A stretch of 64,000 nucleotides of DNA. Source: Polyangiaceae bacterium. GTDB taxonomy: Bacteria > Myxococcota_A > Polyangia > Polyangiales > Polyangiaceae. The position numbers were made by a program, and so were the translations under genes. Shown in pieces: positions 56,220-64,000 of this stretch. Below the pieces are notes generated by a model. The model searched no databases. It was not told where the DNA came from and saw nothing but the letters and a program-made list of their open reading frames with translations. Where the stretch lies: contig JADJXL010000008.1 of NCBI GenBank assembly GCA_016715885.1, forward strand, positions 1 through 64,000, given 5' to 3'. Numbering within the stretch: the first letter of the stretch is position 1; the number at the start of each line of letters is the position of its first letter.

Positions 56220-59200
56220 ATGTCGAATCGAACGATGACGCGTGTCTTGCACTTCATCGTGCTGGCGCTCGCGCTTTGTGTCGTGACGTTTTTCCCGCGC
56301 GTCGCAAGCGCGACGATCATTGCGGGAGGCACGATTGCGAACGCGACGTGGACACCCGCGGGAAACCCTTACATCGTGCAAGGTGACGTCACGATATTGA
56401 ATGGCGGCACGCTGACGATTCAAGCGGGCACGATCGTGCAATTTCCGGGCGGCGACAGCCAAGGCTCGGGGCTCGACACCGCGAAGACCGAAATCATCGT
56501 CAAGGGCACGCTGAACGTCAATGGCACGATGGCGAGTCCTGTGCAGTTTCTCGCGCAAAACGGATCGTCGCAATCGACCTGGTACGGCATCGTCGTCGAT
56601 GCGGTGGGCACGGCGGCGACGATCAGCCATGCGAGCATCAAGCATTCGCACGCGGGCATTCGCAGCGACGCTCCCGGAATGGTGCTCGCGGCAAACGACG
56701 TAGCGCTCGAAACGACGTATTACGGCCTTTACATAACGGCGGGCACGCCGACGTTCACGAATCTCAGCGTGCAAAGCAGCGTGTTTGCCGCATGGATCAC
56801 GGGAACCGCATCGCCGACCATCACAGGATGCTCGCTCTTGAACCATTCGAATGCGGGCATATACGTCTCGATGAGCGGCACAACCACCACGACGACTCTC
56901 ACGAATTGCGTCATTTCGGGCACGACCGCTGCGAATTATGGCGTCTATTCGTACGTGACGGGCAATGGCAACATGGCCGTCAACGTCACGGGTTCGACGA
57001 TTCATGCCAATGGTACGTCCGGTACAGGTGTCTATGCCGGATCGAATACGGGATCGACAGCCACGATGACGGTGAAGAACAGCAATGTCACCAATCAATC
57101 GACAGGTCTCTACCGACCTCCCGGTGGCTCGACCACGTTCAACGTCACCTACAGCAATATCTGGGGCAATACGACCAATTACAACGGCGTTAGCCAAGGA
57201 ACCGGGTGTTTTTCGGCCAATCCGCTTTACGTCAGTGCGCCGACGAACTTCCGATTGACGAGCAATTCGCCATCGCGTTTCGCGGGCGACATGATGCAGG
57301 ACCTCGGGCCACTACCGTACGTCAATGACCCCACGCCTGGCTTGTATGGTGTTTTGTGGGTGAATACGACGCTTTCGACCGCAGGTTCACCTTATACGGT
57401 GCCGGGTGATTTGACGGTCGGAAAAAACGCGACGCTCACGATTGATCCCGGCGTCACGCTGAATTTCACGTCGGGCTCCGACATCATGGGTTCGGGGCTC
57501 GATACAACCAAAGGCGAGCTCGTCGTCAAAGGCACACTGGCAGCCAATGGCACAGCGATGAACAAGGTTACCCTGAAAGCATCAAACGTTTCGCAATCGG
57601 CTTGGTACGGCGTCGTCGTCGATGCCACAGCCGCGGCGGCCAACCTTGCGCATACGAACATCCAAGGCACGCATGCGGGCATTCGCAGCGACGCTCCCGG
57701 AAGCGTGCTTTCAGCGAACGACGTGTCGATCAACACGACGTATTATGGTCTTTACGTCACCTCCGGCACGCCGACGTTCACGAATCCGAGCGTGCAAGGC
57801 AGCGTGTTTGCCGCATGGATCACGGGAACCGCATCGCCGACCATCACAGGATGCTCGTTTTTGAGCCATTCGAATGCGGGCGTATACGTCTCGATGAGCG
57901 GCACGACGAGCACGACGAACGTCACGAATTGCGTCATTACGGGCACGACCGCAGCGAATTATGGCGTCTATTCGTACGTGACGGGCAATGGCAACATGGC
58001 GGTCAACGTCACGGGTTCGACGATTCATGCCAATGGTACCTCCGGTACGGGTGTCTATGCCGGATCGAATACGGGGTCGACAGCCACGATGACGGTGAAG
58101 AACAGCAACGTCACCAATCAATCGACAGGCCTCTACCGACCTCCCGGTGGCTCGACCACGTTCAATGTCACCTACAGCAATATCTGGGGCAATACGACCA
58201 ACTACAACGGCGTCAGCCAAGGAACCGGGTGTTTTTCGGCCAATCCGCTTTACGTCAATGCGCCGACGAACTTCCGATTGACGAGCAATTCGCCATCGCG
58301 TTTCGCGGGCGACATGATGCAGGACCTCGGGCCACTACCGTACGTCAATGACCCCACGCCTGGTTTGTATGGTGTTTTGTGGGTAAATACGACGCTGACC
58401 ACGGCTGGATCGCCTTATACGGTGCCCGGTGACCTCACGGTCGGAAAAAACGCGACGCTCACGATTGATCCGGGCGTCACGCTGAATTTCACGTCGGGCT
58501 CCGACATCATGGGTTCGGGGCTCGATACAACCAAAGGCGAGCTCGTCGTCAAGGGGACGCTTTCGGCCAACGGAACGTCGATGAGCCCAATTACGCTGAA
58601 ATCGACGAACGTTTCTCAGTCGTCGTGGTATGGCGTGGTCGTCGATGCGAGCGGCACGGCAGCGAGCATTGCCAATACGAACATTCAAGGCTCATACGCC
58701 GGCATTCGTAGCGATGCCCCAGGCAATGTGCTCACGGCGAGTGGCGTCAACATCGGTACGACGTATTACGGCTTGTACATGACGGCCGGCACGCCGATGT
58801 TCACGAATCTCACCGTAACCTCCAGCGTCTTTGGCGCGTGGCTCACGGGATCGGCATCGACGACGATCAATGCGTGCACGCTGCGCAATCATTCGAATGC
58901 GGGCGCGTACGTCTCGATGAGCGGCACGACGAGCACGACGAACCTCACAAATTGCGTCATCACCGGAACCACTTCAGCGAATTACGGCGTCTATTCGTAC
59001 GTGACGGGCAATGGCAACATGGCCGTCAACGTCACGAATTCGACGATACATGCCAACGGCACGTCTGGCACGGGCATTTATGCCGGGTCGAATTCGGGCT
59101 CGATTGCCGCGATGAACGTAAAGAATAGTATCATAAGCAACCAAACAACAGGGTTGTACCGTCCTCCGGGCGGTTCGACGACGTTCAACGTGACCTACAG

Positions 59201-61310
59201 CGACATTTGGGGCAATACGACGAATTACAACAACGTTTCACAGGGAACGGGTTGTATTACGCAAAACCCCAACTACGTGAATGCACCGACGGATCTGACG
59301 TTGCAAATGGGCAGCATTTGCATCGATACGGGCACGTCGGTCGGCGCTCCAACGACCGATCGCGACGGAAAAACCCGCCCGATCGATGGCGACGGCATCA
59401 ATGGTCCCGCGTTCGACATGGGTGCCTACGAATACGCTCCATCGAGCTTCTGCGGCGACGGTGTCGTGAGCGCCGGCGAAGCGTGCGACGACGGCGCGCA
59501 GAATGGTCAATACGGCTTCTGCACAGCCGATTGCACGGCCATGGGTCCACGTTGCGGCGATTCGATCGTCAACGGCCCCGAGCAATGCGACGACGGCAAT
59601 ATGCTGAACACCGACGCGTGCCTCAATACGTGCACCAATGCCACGTGCGGCGATGGCTACATCCGAGCGGGCGTCGAAACCTGCGACGATGGAAACATGC
59701 TCAACACGGATGCGTGTCTCAATACGTGCGTTCCTGCTTCGTGTGGCGACGGGTTCGTCCGGGCCGGCGTCGAACAATGCGACGACGGCAATATGCTGAA
59801 CACCGATGCATGTCTCAATACGTGCAGCAATGCCACGTGCGGCGACGGCCATATCCGCATGGGTGTCGAAACATGCGACGACGGAAACACGACAAACACC
59901 GACGCTTGTCTCAATACGTGCGTCCCTGCGTCGTGCGGCGATGGCGTCGTGTATGCGGGCATGGAGCAATGCGACGACGGAAACATGGTCAATACCGACG
60001 CATGTCTCAATACTTGCACCAATGCAACATGCGGTGATGGTGTCGTGCATGCCGGCATGGAGCAATGCGACGACGGAAACATGATGAATACCGACGCATG
60101 TCTCAATACGTGCTCGAATGCATCTTGCGGCGACGGGTTCGTCCGCGCCGGCGTCGAAGAATGCGACGATGCGAACATGGTCGATACGGATCAATGCCCA
60201 TCGACGTGCAAGAACGCGACGTGTGGTGATGGATTCGTCCAATCGGGCGTCGAAGAATGCGACGACGGAAATGCAACCAACGGCGACGCATGCCTCAACG
60301 TCTGCAAGAATGCCACTTGTGGCGACGGCATCGTCTACCAAGGCGTCGAACAATGCGACGACGGCAATGCATCCAATACGGACACCTGCGTCGCGGATTG
60401 CAAAAACGCCTCATGCGGTGACGGCTACGTGCAAGGCGGCGTCGAAGCGTGCGACGACGGCAATCAAAACGACACCGATGCCTGCAAGAACAACTGCAGC
60501 TTGCCCGGTTGCGGTGACGGCGTCGTGCAGCCGCCCGAAGAATGCGACGACGGCAACCCAATCAATACCGATGATTGCCTCATGACGTGCAAAAACGCTT
60601 CGTGCGGCGACGGCTTCGTGCGCGCGGGCCAGGAAGAATGCGACGACGGCAATTCGTCGGACGTCGATGATTGTCCGACGACGTGCCAAAAGGCCGAATG
60701 CGGTGACGGCTTCGTACAAGACGGCATCGAAGAATGCGACGACGCCAATGTGTCGAATTCCGATGACTGCGTTCAGGATTGCAAGAACGCGACGTGCGGC
60801 GACGGATACGTCGAGCTTGGCGTCGAAACGTGCGACGACGGCAATCAAAACAACGAAGATGCCTGCTCGAATCTGTGCACGAGCGCCACGTGCGGCGACG
60901 GCGTCGTTCAACCGGGCGAAGCATGTGACGACGGCAATGCCTCGAACTTCGATGACTGTCTCAGCGGATGCCTCAAAGCAAGCTGCGGCGATGGCTACGT
61001 GTGGGGCGGCATGGAAGAATGCGACGATGCCAATGGCGTGTCGGGCGACGGCTGCACGTACGATTGCAAGAATGAGCCCATGGGCTCGGGCGGCGCCGGT
61101 GGAATGGGCGGCGCTGGCGGAGACGGCGGAATGGCCGGCGACGGCGGCAGAGGCGGCGAAGGAGGAACCGGCGGCGACACTCTCCCACCCAGCAACGAAG
61201 GTTGCGGATGCCGCACCGTCGGAAATGGTAATGGCGCTGGAACGTCGGCTGCCGTGATTCTGCTCGGCATCGTGATTGCCGTGCGCAGGCGCCGCCGCAT
61301 GGCAGCCTGA
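56220..61310 (+). CDS. Giant surface protein: three beta-helix repeats, 17 Cys-rich repeats, MYXO-CTERM-type tail
   Basis: 1696 residues from the ATG at 56220. A signal peptide (VLHFIVLALALCVVTFFPRV ending ASA) is followed by three tandem 341-residue repeats (about 37-1060) of right-handed parallel beta-helix type, rich in Thr, Asn, Ser and Gly (TNCVITGTTAANYGVYSYVT, STIHANGTSGTGVYAGSN). Next are 17 Myxococcus cysteine-rich (DUF4215-like) repeats (about 1078-1610) with CGDGxxxxGxExCDDGNxxNxDxCxxxC. A Gly/Ala-rich linker leads to GCGCRTV, one membrane helix (AAVILLGIVIAV) and an Arg5 run at the C-terminus. That tail is of the MYXO-CTERM kind, which is processed for surface display. It is likely a large adhesin or stalk. 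It lies 219 bases after the VWA pair and has its own ribosome site. Confidence 0.9.
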   Translation: MSNRTMTRVLHFIVLALALCVVTFFPRVASATIIAGGTIANATWTPAGNPYIVQGDVTILNGGTLTIQAGTIVQFPGGDSQGSGLDTAKTEIIVKGTLNVNGTMASPVQFLAQNGSSQSTWYGIVVDAVGTAATISHASIKHSHAGIRSDAPGMVLAANDVALETTYYGLYITAGTPTFTNLSVQSSVFAAWITGTASPTITGCSLLNHSNAGIYVSMSGTTTTTTLTNCVISGTTAANYGVYSYVTGNGNMAVNVTGSTIHANGTSGTGVYAGSNTGSTATMTVKNSNVTNQSTGLYRPPGGSTTFNVTYSNIWGNTTNYNGVSQGTGCFSANPLYVSAPTNFRLTSNSPSRFAGDMMQDLGPLPYVNDPTPGLYGVLWVNTTLSTAGSPYTVPGDLTVGKNATLTIDPGVTLNFTSGSDIMGSGLDTTKGELVVKGTLAANGTAMNKVTLKASNVSQSAWYGVVVDATAAAANLAHTNIQGTHAGIRSDAPGSVLSANDVSINTTYYGLYVTSGTPTFTNPSVQGSVFAAWITGTASPTITGCSFLSHSNAGVYVSMSGTTSTTNVTNCVITGTTAANYGVYSYVTGNGNMAVNVTGSTIHANGTSGTGVYAGSNTGSTATMTVKNSNVTNQSTGLYRPPGGSTTFNVTYSNIWGNTTNYNGVSQGTGCFSANPLYVNAPTNFRLTSNSPSRFAGDMMQDLGPLPYVNDPTPGLYGVLWVNTTLTTAGSPYTVPGDLTVGKNATLTIDPGVTLNFTSGSDIMGSGLDTTKGELVVKGTLSANGTSMSPITLKSTNVSQSSWYGVVVDASGTAASIANTNIQGSYAGIRSDAPGNVLTASGVNIGTTYYGLYMTAGTPMFTNLTVTSSVFGAWLTGSASTTINACTLRNHSNAGAYVSMSGTTSTTNLTNCVITGTTSANYGVYSYVTGNGNMAVNVTNSTIHANGTSGTGIYAGSNSGSIAAMNVKNSIISNQTTGLYRPPGGSTTFNVTYSDIWGNTTNYNNVSQGTGCITQNPNYVNAPTDLTLQMGSICIDTGTSVGAPTTDRDGKTRPIDGDGINGPAFDMGAYEYAPSSFCGDGVVSAGEACDDGAQNGQYGFCTADCTAMGPRCGDSIVNGPEQCDDGNMLNTDACLNTCTNATCGDGYIRAGVETCDDGNMLNTDACLNTCVPASCGDGFVRAGVEQCDDGNMLNTDACLNTCSNATCGDGHIRMGVETCDDGNTTNTDACLNTCVPASCGDGVVYAGMEQCDDGNMVNTDACLNTCTNATCGDGVVHAGMEQCDDGNMMNTDACLNTCSNASCGDGFVRAGVEECDDANMVDTDQCPSTCKNATCGDGFVQSGVEECDDGNATNGDACLNVCKNATCGDGIVYQGVEQCDDGNASNTDTCVADCKNASCGDGYVQGGVEACDDGNQNDTDACKNNCSLPGCGDGVVQPPEECDDGNPINTDDCLMTCKNASCGDGFVRAGQEECDDGNSSDVDDCPTTCQKAECGDGFVQDGIEECDDANVSNSDDCVQDCKNATCGDGYVELGVETCDDGNQNNEDACSNLCTSATCGDGVVQPGEACDDGNASNFDDCLSGCLKASCGDGYVWGGMEECDDANGVSGDGCTYDCKNEPMGSGGAGGMGGAGGDGGMAGDGGRGGEGGTGGDTLPPSNEGCGCRTVGNGNGAGTSAAVILLGIVIAVRRRRRMAA
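56330..59398 (+). repeat. Three tandem 1,023-bp coding repeats
   Basis: Landmarks recur at exactly 1,023 bp (341 codons): the word GCGTCTATTCGTACGTGACG is at 56941, 57964 and 58987. Units 1 and 2 are close to identical over several hundred bases from about 56760 to 57350, and unit 3 is more diverged at its 3' end. Unit edges are placed at 56330, 57353 and 58376 by alignment to the LWVNTTL start of units 2 and 3. Confidence 0.85.
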
Positions 61311-61328
61311 AACGACTCGGCCGGGGCC

Positions 61329-61354
61329 CTCTCTCCGCGACATCGCGGAGAGAG
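61329..61354. terminator. Bidirectional hairpin between convergent genes
   Basis: CTCTCTCCGCG (61329-61339) pairs perfectly with CGCGGAGAGAG (61344-61354) around ACAT. It lies between the stop of the giant surface-protein gene and the stop of the Sir2 gene and would serve both. Confidence 0.6.
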
Positions 61355-61356
61355 GA

Positions 61357-62205
61357 TCAGCCGGTGATTCGCGAAGAAATCCCCTTCAACGCTTCTCGCG
61401 CGCCCATGGGCAATCCCACGTGCCCCCTCGGCACATCCGGCTCGCGAACATTGATGCGAACGAGAAGTCCACCGAAACCTTCCGCGATTTGCTCGCTGAA
61501 ATGACGAACCGTGGGAATGGCCGTGCCCGCCCCGCATTCGATCACCACGAGCCGCCCGCGAACATCGGCCGGCAAACCATCGATCCAGCGTTGAAGCGCC
61601 GCTTCTTGCGCATTCGAGCGCGTCCCGTCCCAATGCCAATCACCGAACATGAGGATGTTCGGGCGCGCCAAAGCTCCACAACGAGGACACGATGGCAGTG
61701 GAAGTTTGGCGCGGAACGTTTCGGGATCCACTTCGAGCCGATAGGGGTCGGCCGAAAATATCCCGATACCGCAATTCTTCGTGCATTGGAGAAAACCGAT
61801 CGCTCCGTGGCATTCCGCGATGCGTTCGGGATCGAATCCAGCACGCTGAAATTGCCCATCGACGTTCGATGTGAAGACGAAAGCCCCATGCGCCATGCGA
61901 TTCGCAAATTGGCGCAAAATGGGAAAACCTTCGTGCGGCACCGTCTTGCGATAAAGCTCGAGACGGTGGCCGTAAAACCCCCATGCGAACGCCGGATCGT
62001 CGGCGAACCATTTCGGATTGGCGAGCGACGAAAACCCGAGACCGAGTTTTTGATATGGAGGATACGCTCGCCAGAACCCTTCGTTGCCGCGAAAGTCTGG
62101 CAGACCAGAATCGACGCCCATCCCGGCGCCAGCCGTTATCACGAGCGCCCGCGCCGATTCGATGGCGCGAGCTGCCCGTTCGAGAAGAGCCGTATGATCA
62201 GGCAT
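61357..62205 (-). CDS. Sir2-family NAD-dependent deacylase
   Basis: 282 residues. It has the NAD-binding signature TAGAGMGVDSGLPDFRG (about 24-40), then TSNVDGQFQRAGF (Asn114, Asp116; the usual form is TQNID). Catalytic His133 is in ECHGAIG, and there is a four-Cys zinc site (Cys141, Cys145, Cys173, Cys176). Where most sirtuins read FGE, this one reads MFGDWHWDGTRS, as in a bacterial subgroup. It is cytosolic and probably removes acyl groups from lysines. There are no operon partners: it converges with the surface-protein gene and sits 30 bases after a lipoprotein gene on the same strand. Confidence 0.85.
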   Translation of the reverse strand: MPDHTALLERAARAIESARALVITAGAGMGVDSGLPDFRGNEGFWRAYPPYQKLGLGFSSLANPKWFADDPAFAWGFYGHRLELYRKTVPHEGFPILRQFANRMAHGAFVFTSNVDGQFQRAGFDPERIAECHGAIGFLQCTKNCGIGIFSADPYRLEVDPETFRAKLPLPSCPRCGALARPNILMFGDWHWDGTRSNAQEAALQRWIDGLPADVRGRLVVIECGAGTAIPTVRHFSEQIAEGFGGLLVRINVREPDVPRGHVGLPMGAREALKGISSRITG

Positions 62206-62235
62206 GAGAATGACGAAGTCTAGGTGGAAGGTTCG

Positions 62236-62823
62236 TCATGGAATCAAGACGCAGGTGCCTTCGAGACCCATCGTCGCCATGCAATCCGCTTTGGGCATCG
62301 AGGGACAGGGATCCGGCGGGCACATGGGCATGCAGCCATTCTGCTGATACTGCTTGAGCGCTTCGAGGTACGCGATGACCTCCGGCGAATTGAGGTCATT
62401 GACTGCAATGGGGCAGCAAAGCCCTTCGATGGTATCCGTACATTCGATGCCATCCCCAATCTCCGGATTGCACGATGTCGCCACTTCCTGCTTTACCGTC
62501 ACTTCCATGAGGAGCGGTTCACAAGCCATCGGGTTGCCCCCGCCTCCCCCACCCTGGCCATTTCCGCCTGCCCCGCCATTGCTGGAACCACCGGCGCCGC
62601 CGTTACTCGAACCGCCCGAGCCGGCCATGCCGCCATTGCCGGAACCACCGGCGCCACCATTGGCTCCGCTTCCGCCCTCGCCCCCACCGCTACTGCTACT
62701 CGACCCAGGACAATTGAGTCCCGGGCAATTTCCAGCTCCAGTGGGATCGGAAGCCGGAGCTCCCGGGCATCCACTCAAGAAAAGAGCAACGGCCGCAACC
62801 TCAGCAAACAGTACAACTCGCAT
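62236..62823 (-). CDS. Lipoprotein with Gly/Ser/Asn-rich linker
   Basis: 195 residues. The ATG at 62823 follows AGAGGAGG, one of the strongest ribosome sites in the window. The lipoprotein signal ends ALFLSGC (Cys19). A low-complexity arm of Gly, Ser, Asn and Ala (about 35-98) leads to a small Cys-rich C-terminal domain (CEPLLMEVTVKQE, then IECTDTIEGLCCPIAVNDL and CMPMCPPDPCPSMPKADCMA). I do not recognise the domain. The architecture, a lipid anchor with a flexible arm and a disulfide-rich head, is common among myxobacterial surface proteins. The gene just upstream on the same strand (from 64000) has a similar arm. Confidence 0.7.
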   Translation of the reverse strand: MRVVLFAEVAAVALFLSGCPGAPASDPTGAGNCPGLNCPGSSSSSGGGEGGSGANGGAGGSGNGGMAGSGGSSNGGAGGSSNGGAGGNGQGGGGGGNPMACEPLLMEVTVKQEVATSCNPEIGDGIECTDTIEGLCCPIAVNDLNSPEVIAYLEALKQYQQNGCMPMCPPDPCPSMPKADCMATMGLEGTCVLIP

Positions 62824-62962
62824 GACAAGACCTCCTCTCGCTTATGTGGCGAGGGAATCATGGTTCGGGCTTTCTCGGAAATTTTTTGCTCGTCAGCTCA
62901 GTGCTTTGGGCCATGCGCAACGCATGAGACGACATCGTGAAGCCTAGTTGCCGGACGTGCAC

Positions 62963-64000
62963 TCAAAGTTCATTTTTCCGCGCAAGAAGTGTCGTGCACG
63001 ACGCCGTGGCGTTCGCGGGGTCGACTTTCCAGTCAGGCGCACCGTACTTGCCGTCGATCCGCACCATTCGAAAACGACTCTCGGCCGGATCGACCTGAAA
63101 TGCGGGCAACGACTTGATGGCACTCGTTACGCCAATTTGCGCGCCCGCCAAGTAAATATCGGCCCCAACGAGCCGATAACGTACTTCCGAATCCACCGTG
63201 CCTTCCAGCTCGCACGAGCTCTTCGCTGAACCCGTGAACAGTGGATTGACTTCCATGTCGATGAACCCACGCCCCTGAAGCGTCGCCCCAGGAATATTCG
63301 GTTCGTCGGCATTGCATGGGACATTTGCTTTTACGTCGTCCGGCGTCGTCCCGCACACGTTGACGGTTACCCCAGGATACGTGTCGGCGTCGTCATCACG
63401 CAGCGCTGCGCAATCGTCCACGCAATTCGTTTCGCAAAGGTTCGTACGTCCAAGGTTTGTCGCGGTACACGTTGGCGAAACGTCGTTCCACGACGGCATC
63501 ATGTCGCCGGCTTTGGTCGAACCCACCGTGAGCAGGAAACGATCGAGCGCGAGATCTGCGCCCATGAGTGATCCTCCAACGGGCGCTGGTTTGATCTTGG
63601 GCAGAGCGTCGAGCAACGTTTTAGGCGCGATGATTTGCGTCGAAACGAGCGATTTCGAGGCAGGATCGCACTGTCCGACGAGCGCCGTCACGACAGGCAG
63701 CTCGATTTCGCAAAGCACCGCGTCCACGTTGACCAGCTTCGTCGGATCAGCCGGGTCACGATTCATCGTCACCATCAAGAGCATCGTCGACTCGCCAATT
63801 TGATCCGCCGGGCAGATCGTGATCGCTCCGCCTTGTTGCCCTTGAAGCGTTACGGCAAGCCGCCCGTATGCCGCCCACGTCCCTTCCAAATCGTGCTCGG
63901 CAGGCGCCCCTTCGCAAGTCACGCCCGTGCTTTCGCCCCCCGATCCGCCAGCACCGCCAGTTCCGCCCGTCGCGCCGGATGCACCAGATCCACCTGCACC
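62963..64000 (-). CDS. Probable lipoprotein with Gly-rich arm, cut by the right window edge
   Basis: The frame is open from the edge at 64000 to the stop at 62963 (345 codons seen). At the edge it reads a Gly/Ala/Ser/Thr arm (GAGGSGASGATGGTGGAGG), so the start and signal peptide lie outside; the GTG at 63922 is internal. The rest is a soluble, Cys-containing domain of about 310 residues (TCEGAPAEHDLEGTWAAYGR, LVNVDAVLCEIELPVV, CETNCVDDCAALRDDDADTY, then PGVTVNVCGTTPDDV). The last part, with TVDSEVRYRLVGADIYLAG, resembles a lipocalin-like beta sheet. I cannot name the family. It may share a message with the lipoprotein gene at 62236. Confidence 0.65.
   Translation of the reverse strand, partial: GAGGSGASGATGGTGGAGGSGGESTGVTCEGAPAEHDLEGTWAAYGRLAVTLQGQQGGAITICPADQIGESTMLLMVTMNRDPADPTKLVNVDAVLCEIELPVVTALVGQCDPASKSLVSTQIIAPKTLLDALPKIKPAPVGGSLMGADLALDRFLLTVGSTKAGDMMPSWNDVSPTCTATNLGRTNLCETNCVDDCAALRDDDADTYPGVTVNVCGTTPDDVKANVPCNADEPNIPGATLQGRGFIDMEVNPLFTGSAKSSCELEGTVDSEVRYRLVGADIYLAGAQIGVTSAIKSLPAFQVDPAESRFRMVRIDGKYGAPDWKVDPANATASCTTLLARKNEL

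Overview
The window is high-GC DNA from a myxobacterium, most likely of the Sorangium/Polyangium side of the group. The pointers are a MYXO-CTERM-type tail and Myxococcus cysteine-rich repeats on one giant surface protein, a TIGR04551-like barrel, many lipoproteins with Gly/Ser/Asn-rich linkers, and FHA and PP2C signalling proteins. There is no rRNA, tRNA or CRISPR array that I can support.

Left end (1-7.2 kb): an MscS channel tail, an unknown small gene, a 43-bp hairpin repeat array, an M28 peptidase lipoprotein, a formylglycine-enzyme-like lipoprotein, a universal stress protein, a Uma2 protein and a class II fumarase. Nearly all of these are broken by single-base frame changes while the protein sequence on both sides stays well conserved. 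Together with a single extra base in alaS (about 41,050), this looks more like unpolished sequence than gene decay, although decay cannot be excluded on the left.

Mobile block (7.3-12.66 kb): two IS66-family elements, about 2.67 and 2.62 kb, lie 8 bp apart and converge. The second has an 8-bp target duplication (10021-10028 and 12650-12657). The first appears to cut an older transposase.

Possible defence island (12.66-18.3 kb): an unknown protein, then a coupled minus-strand pair made of a 1069-residue N6-adenine methyltransferase and a small protein with a PD...ExK pattern. The pair is flanked by decayed direct repeats of the unknown gene, followed by a 42/43-bp repeat array.

Phospho-signalling and transport operon (20.9-29.1 kb): a zinc-ribbon/double-FHA protein, a membrane-anchored PP2C phosphatase, an FHA-TM-trypsin-like protease, an FHA-TM pseudoprotease that has lost its catalytic His and Ser, and two Dpp/Opp-type permeases, the first with a large soluble insertion. 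The genes overlap or nearly touch and end at a clear terminator. This is my best candidate for an undescribed system.

Right half (29.5-64 kb): a response regulator, a glycerophosphodiesterase coupled to a lysyl-oxidase-like lipoprotein, thiC under a TPP riboswitch, a TolB-like lipoprotein, a peptidoglycan amidase lipoprotein, alaS, two outer-membrane proteins, a coupled pair of very large FecR/VIT/VWA proteins, a 1696-residue surface protein with three exact 1,023-bp repeats, a Sir2 protein, and two Gly-rich-linker lipoproteins, the last running off the right edge. Most of this half is devoted to the cell envelope.
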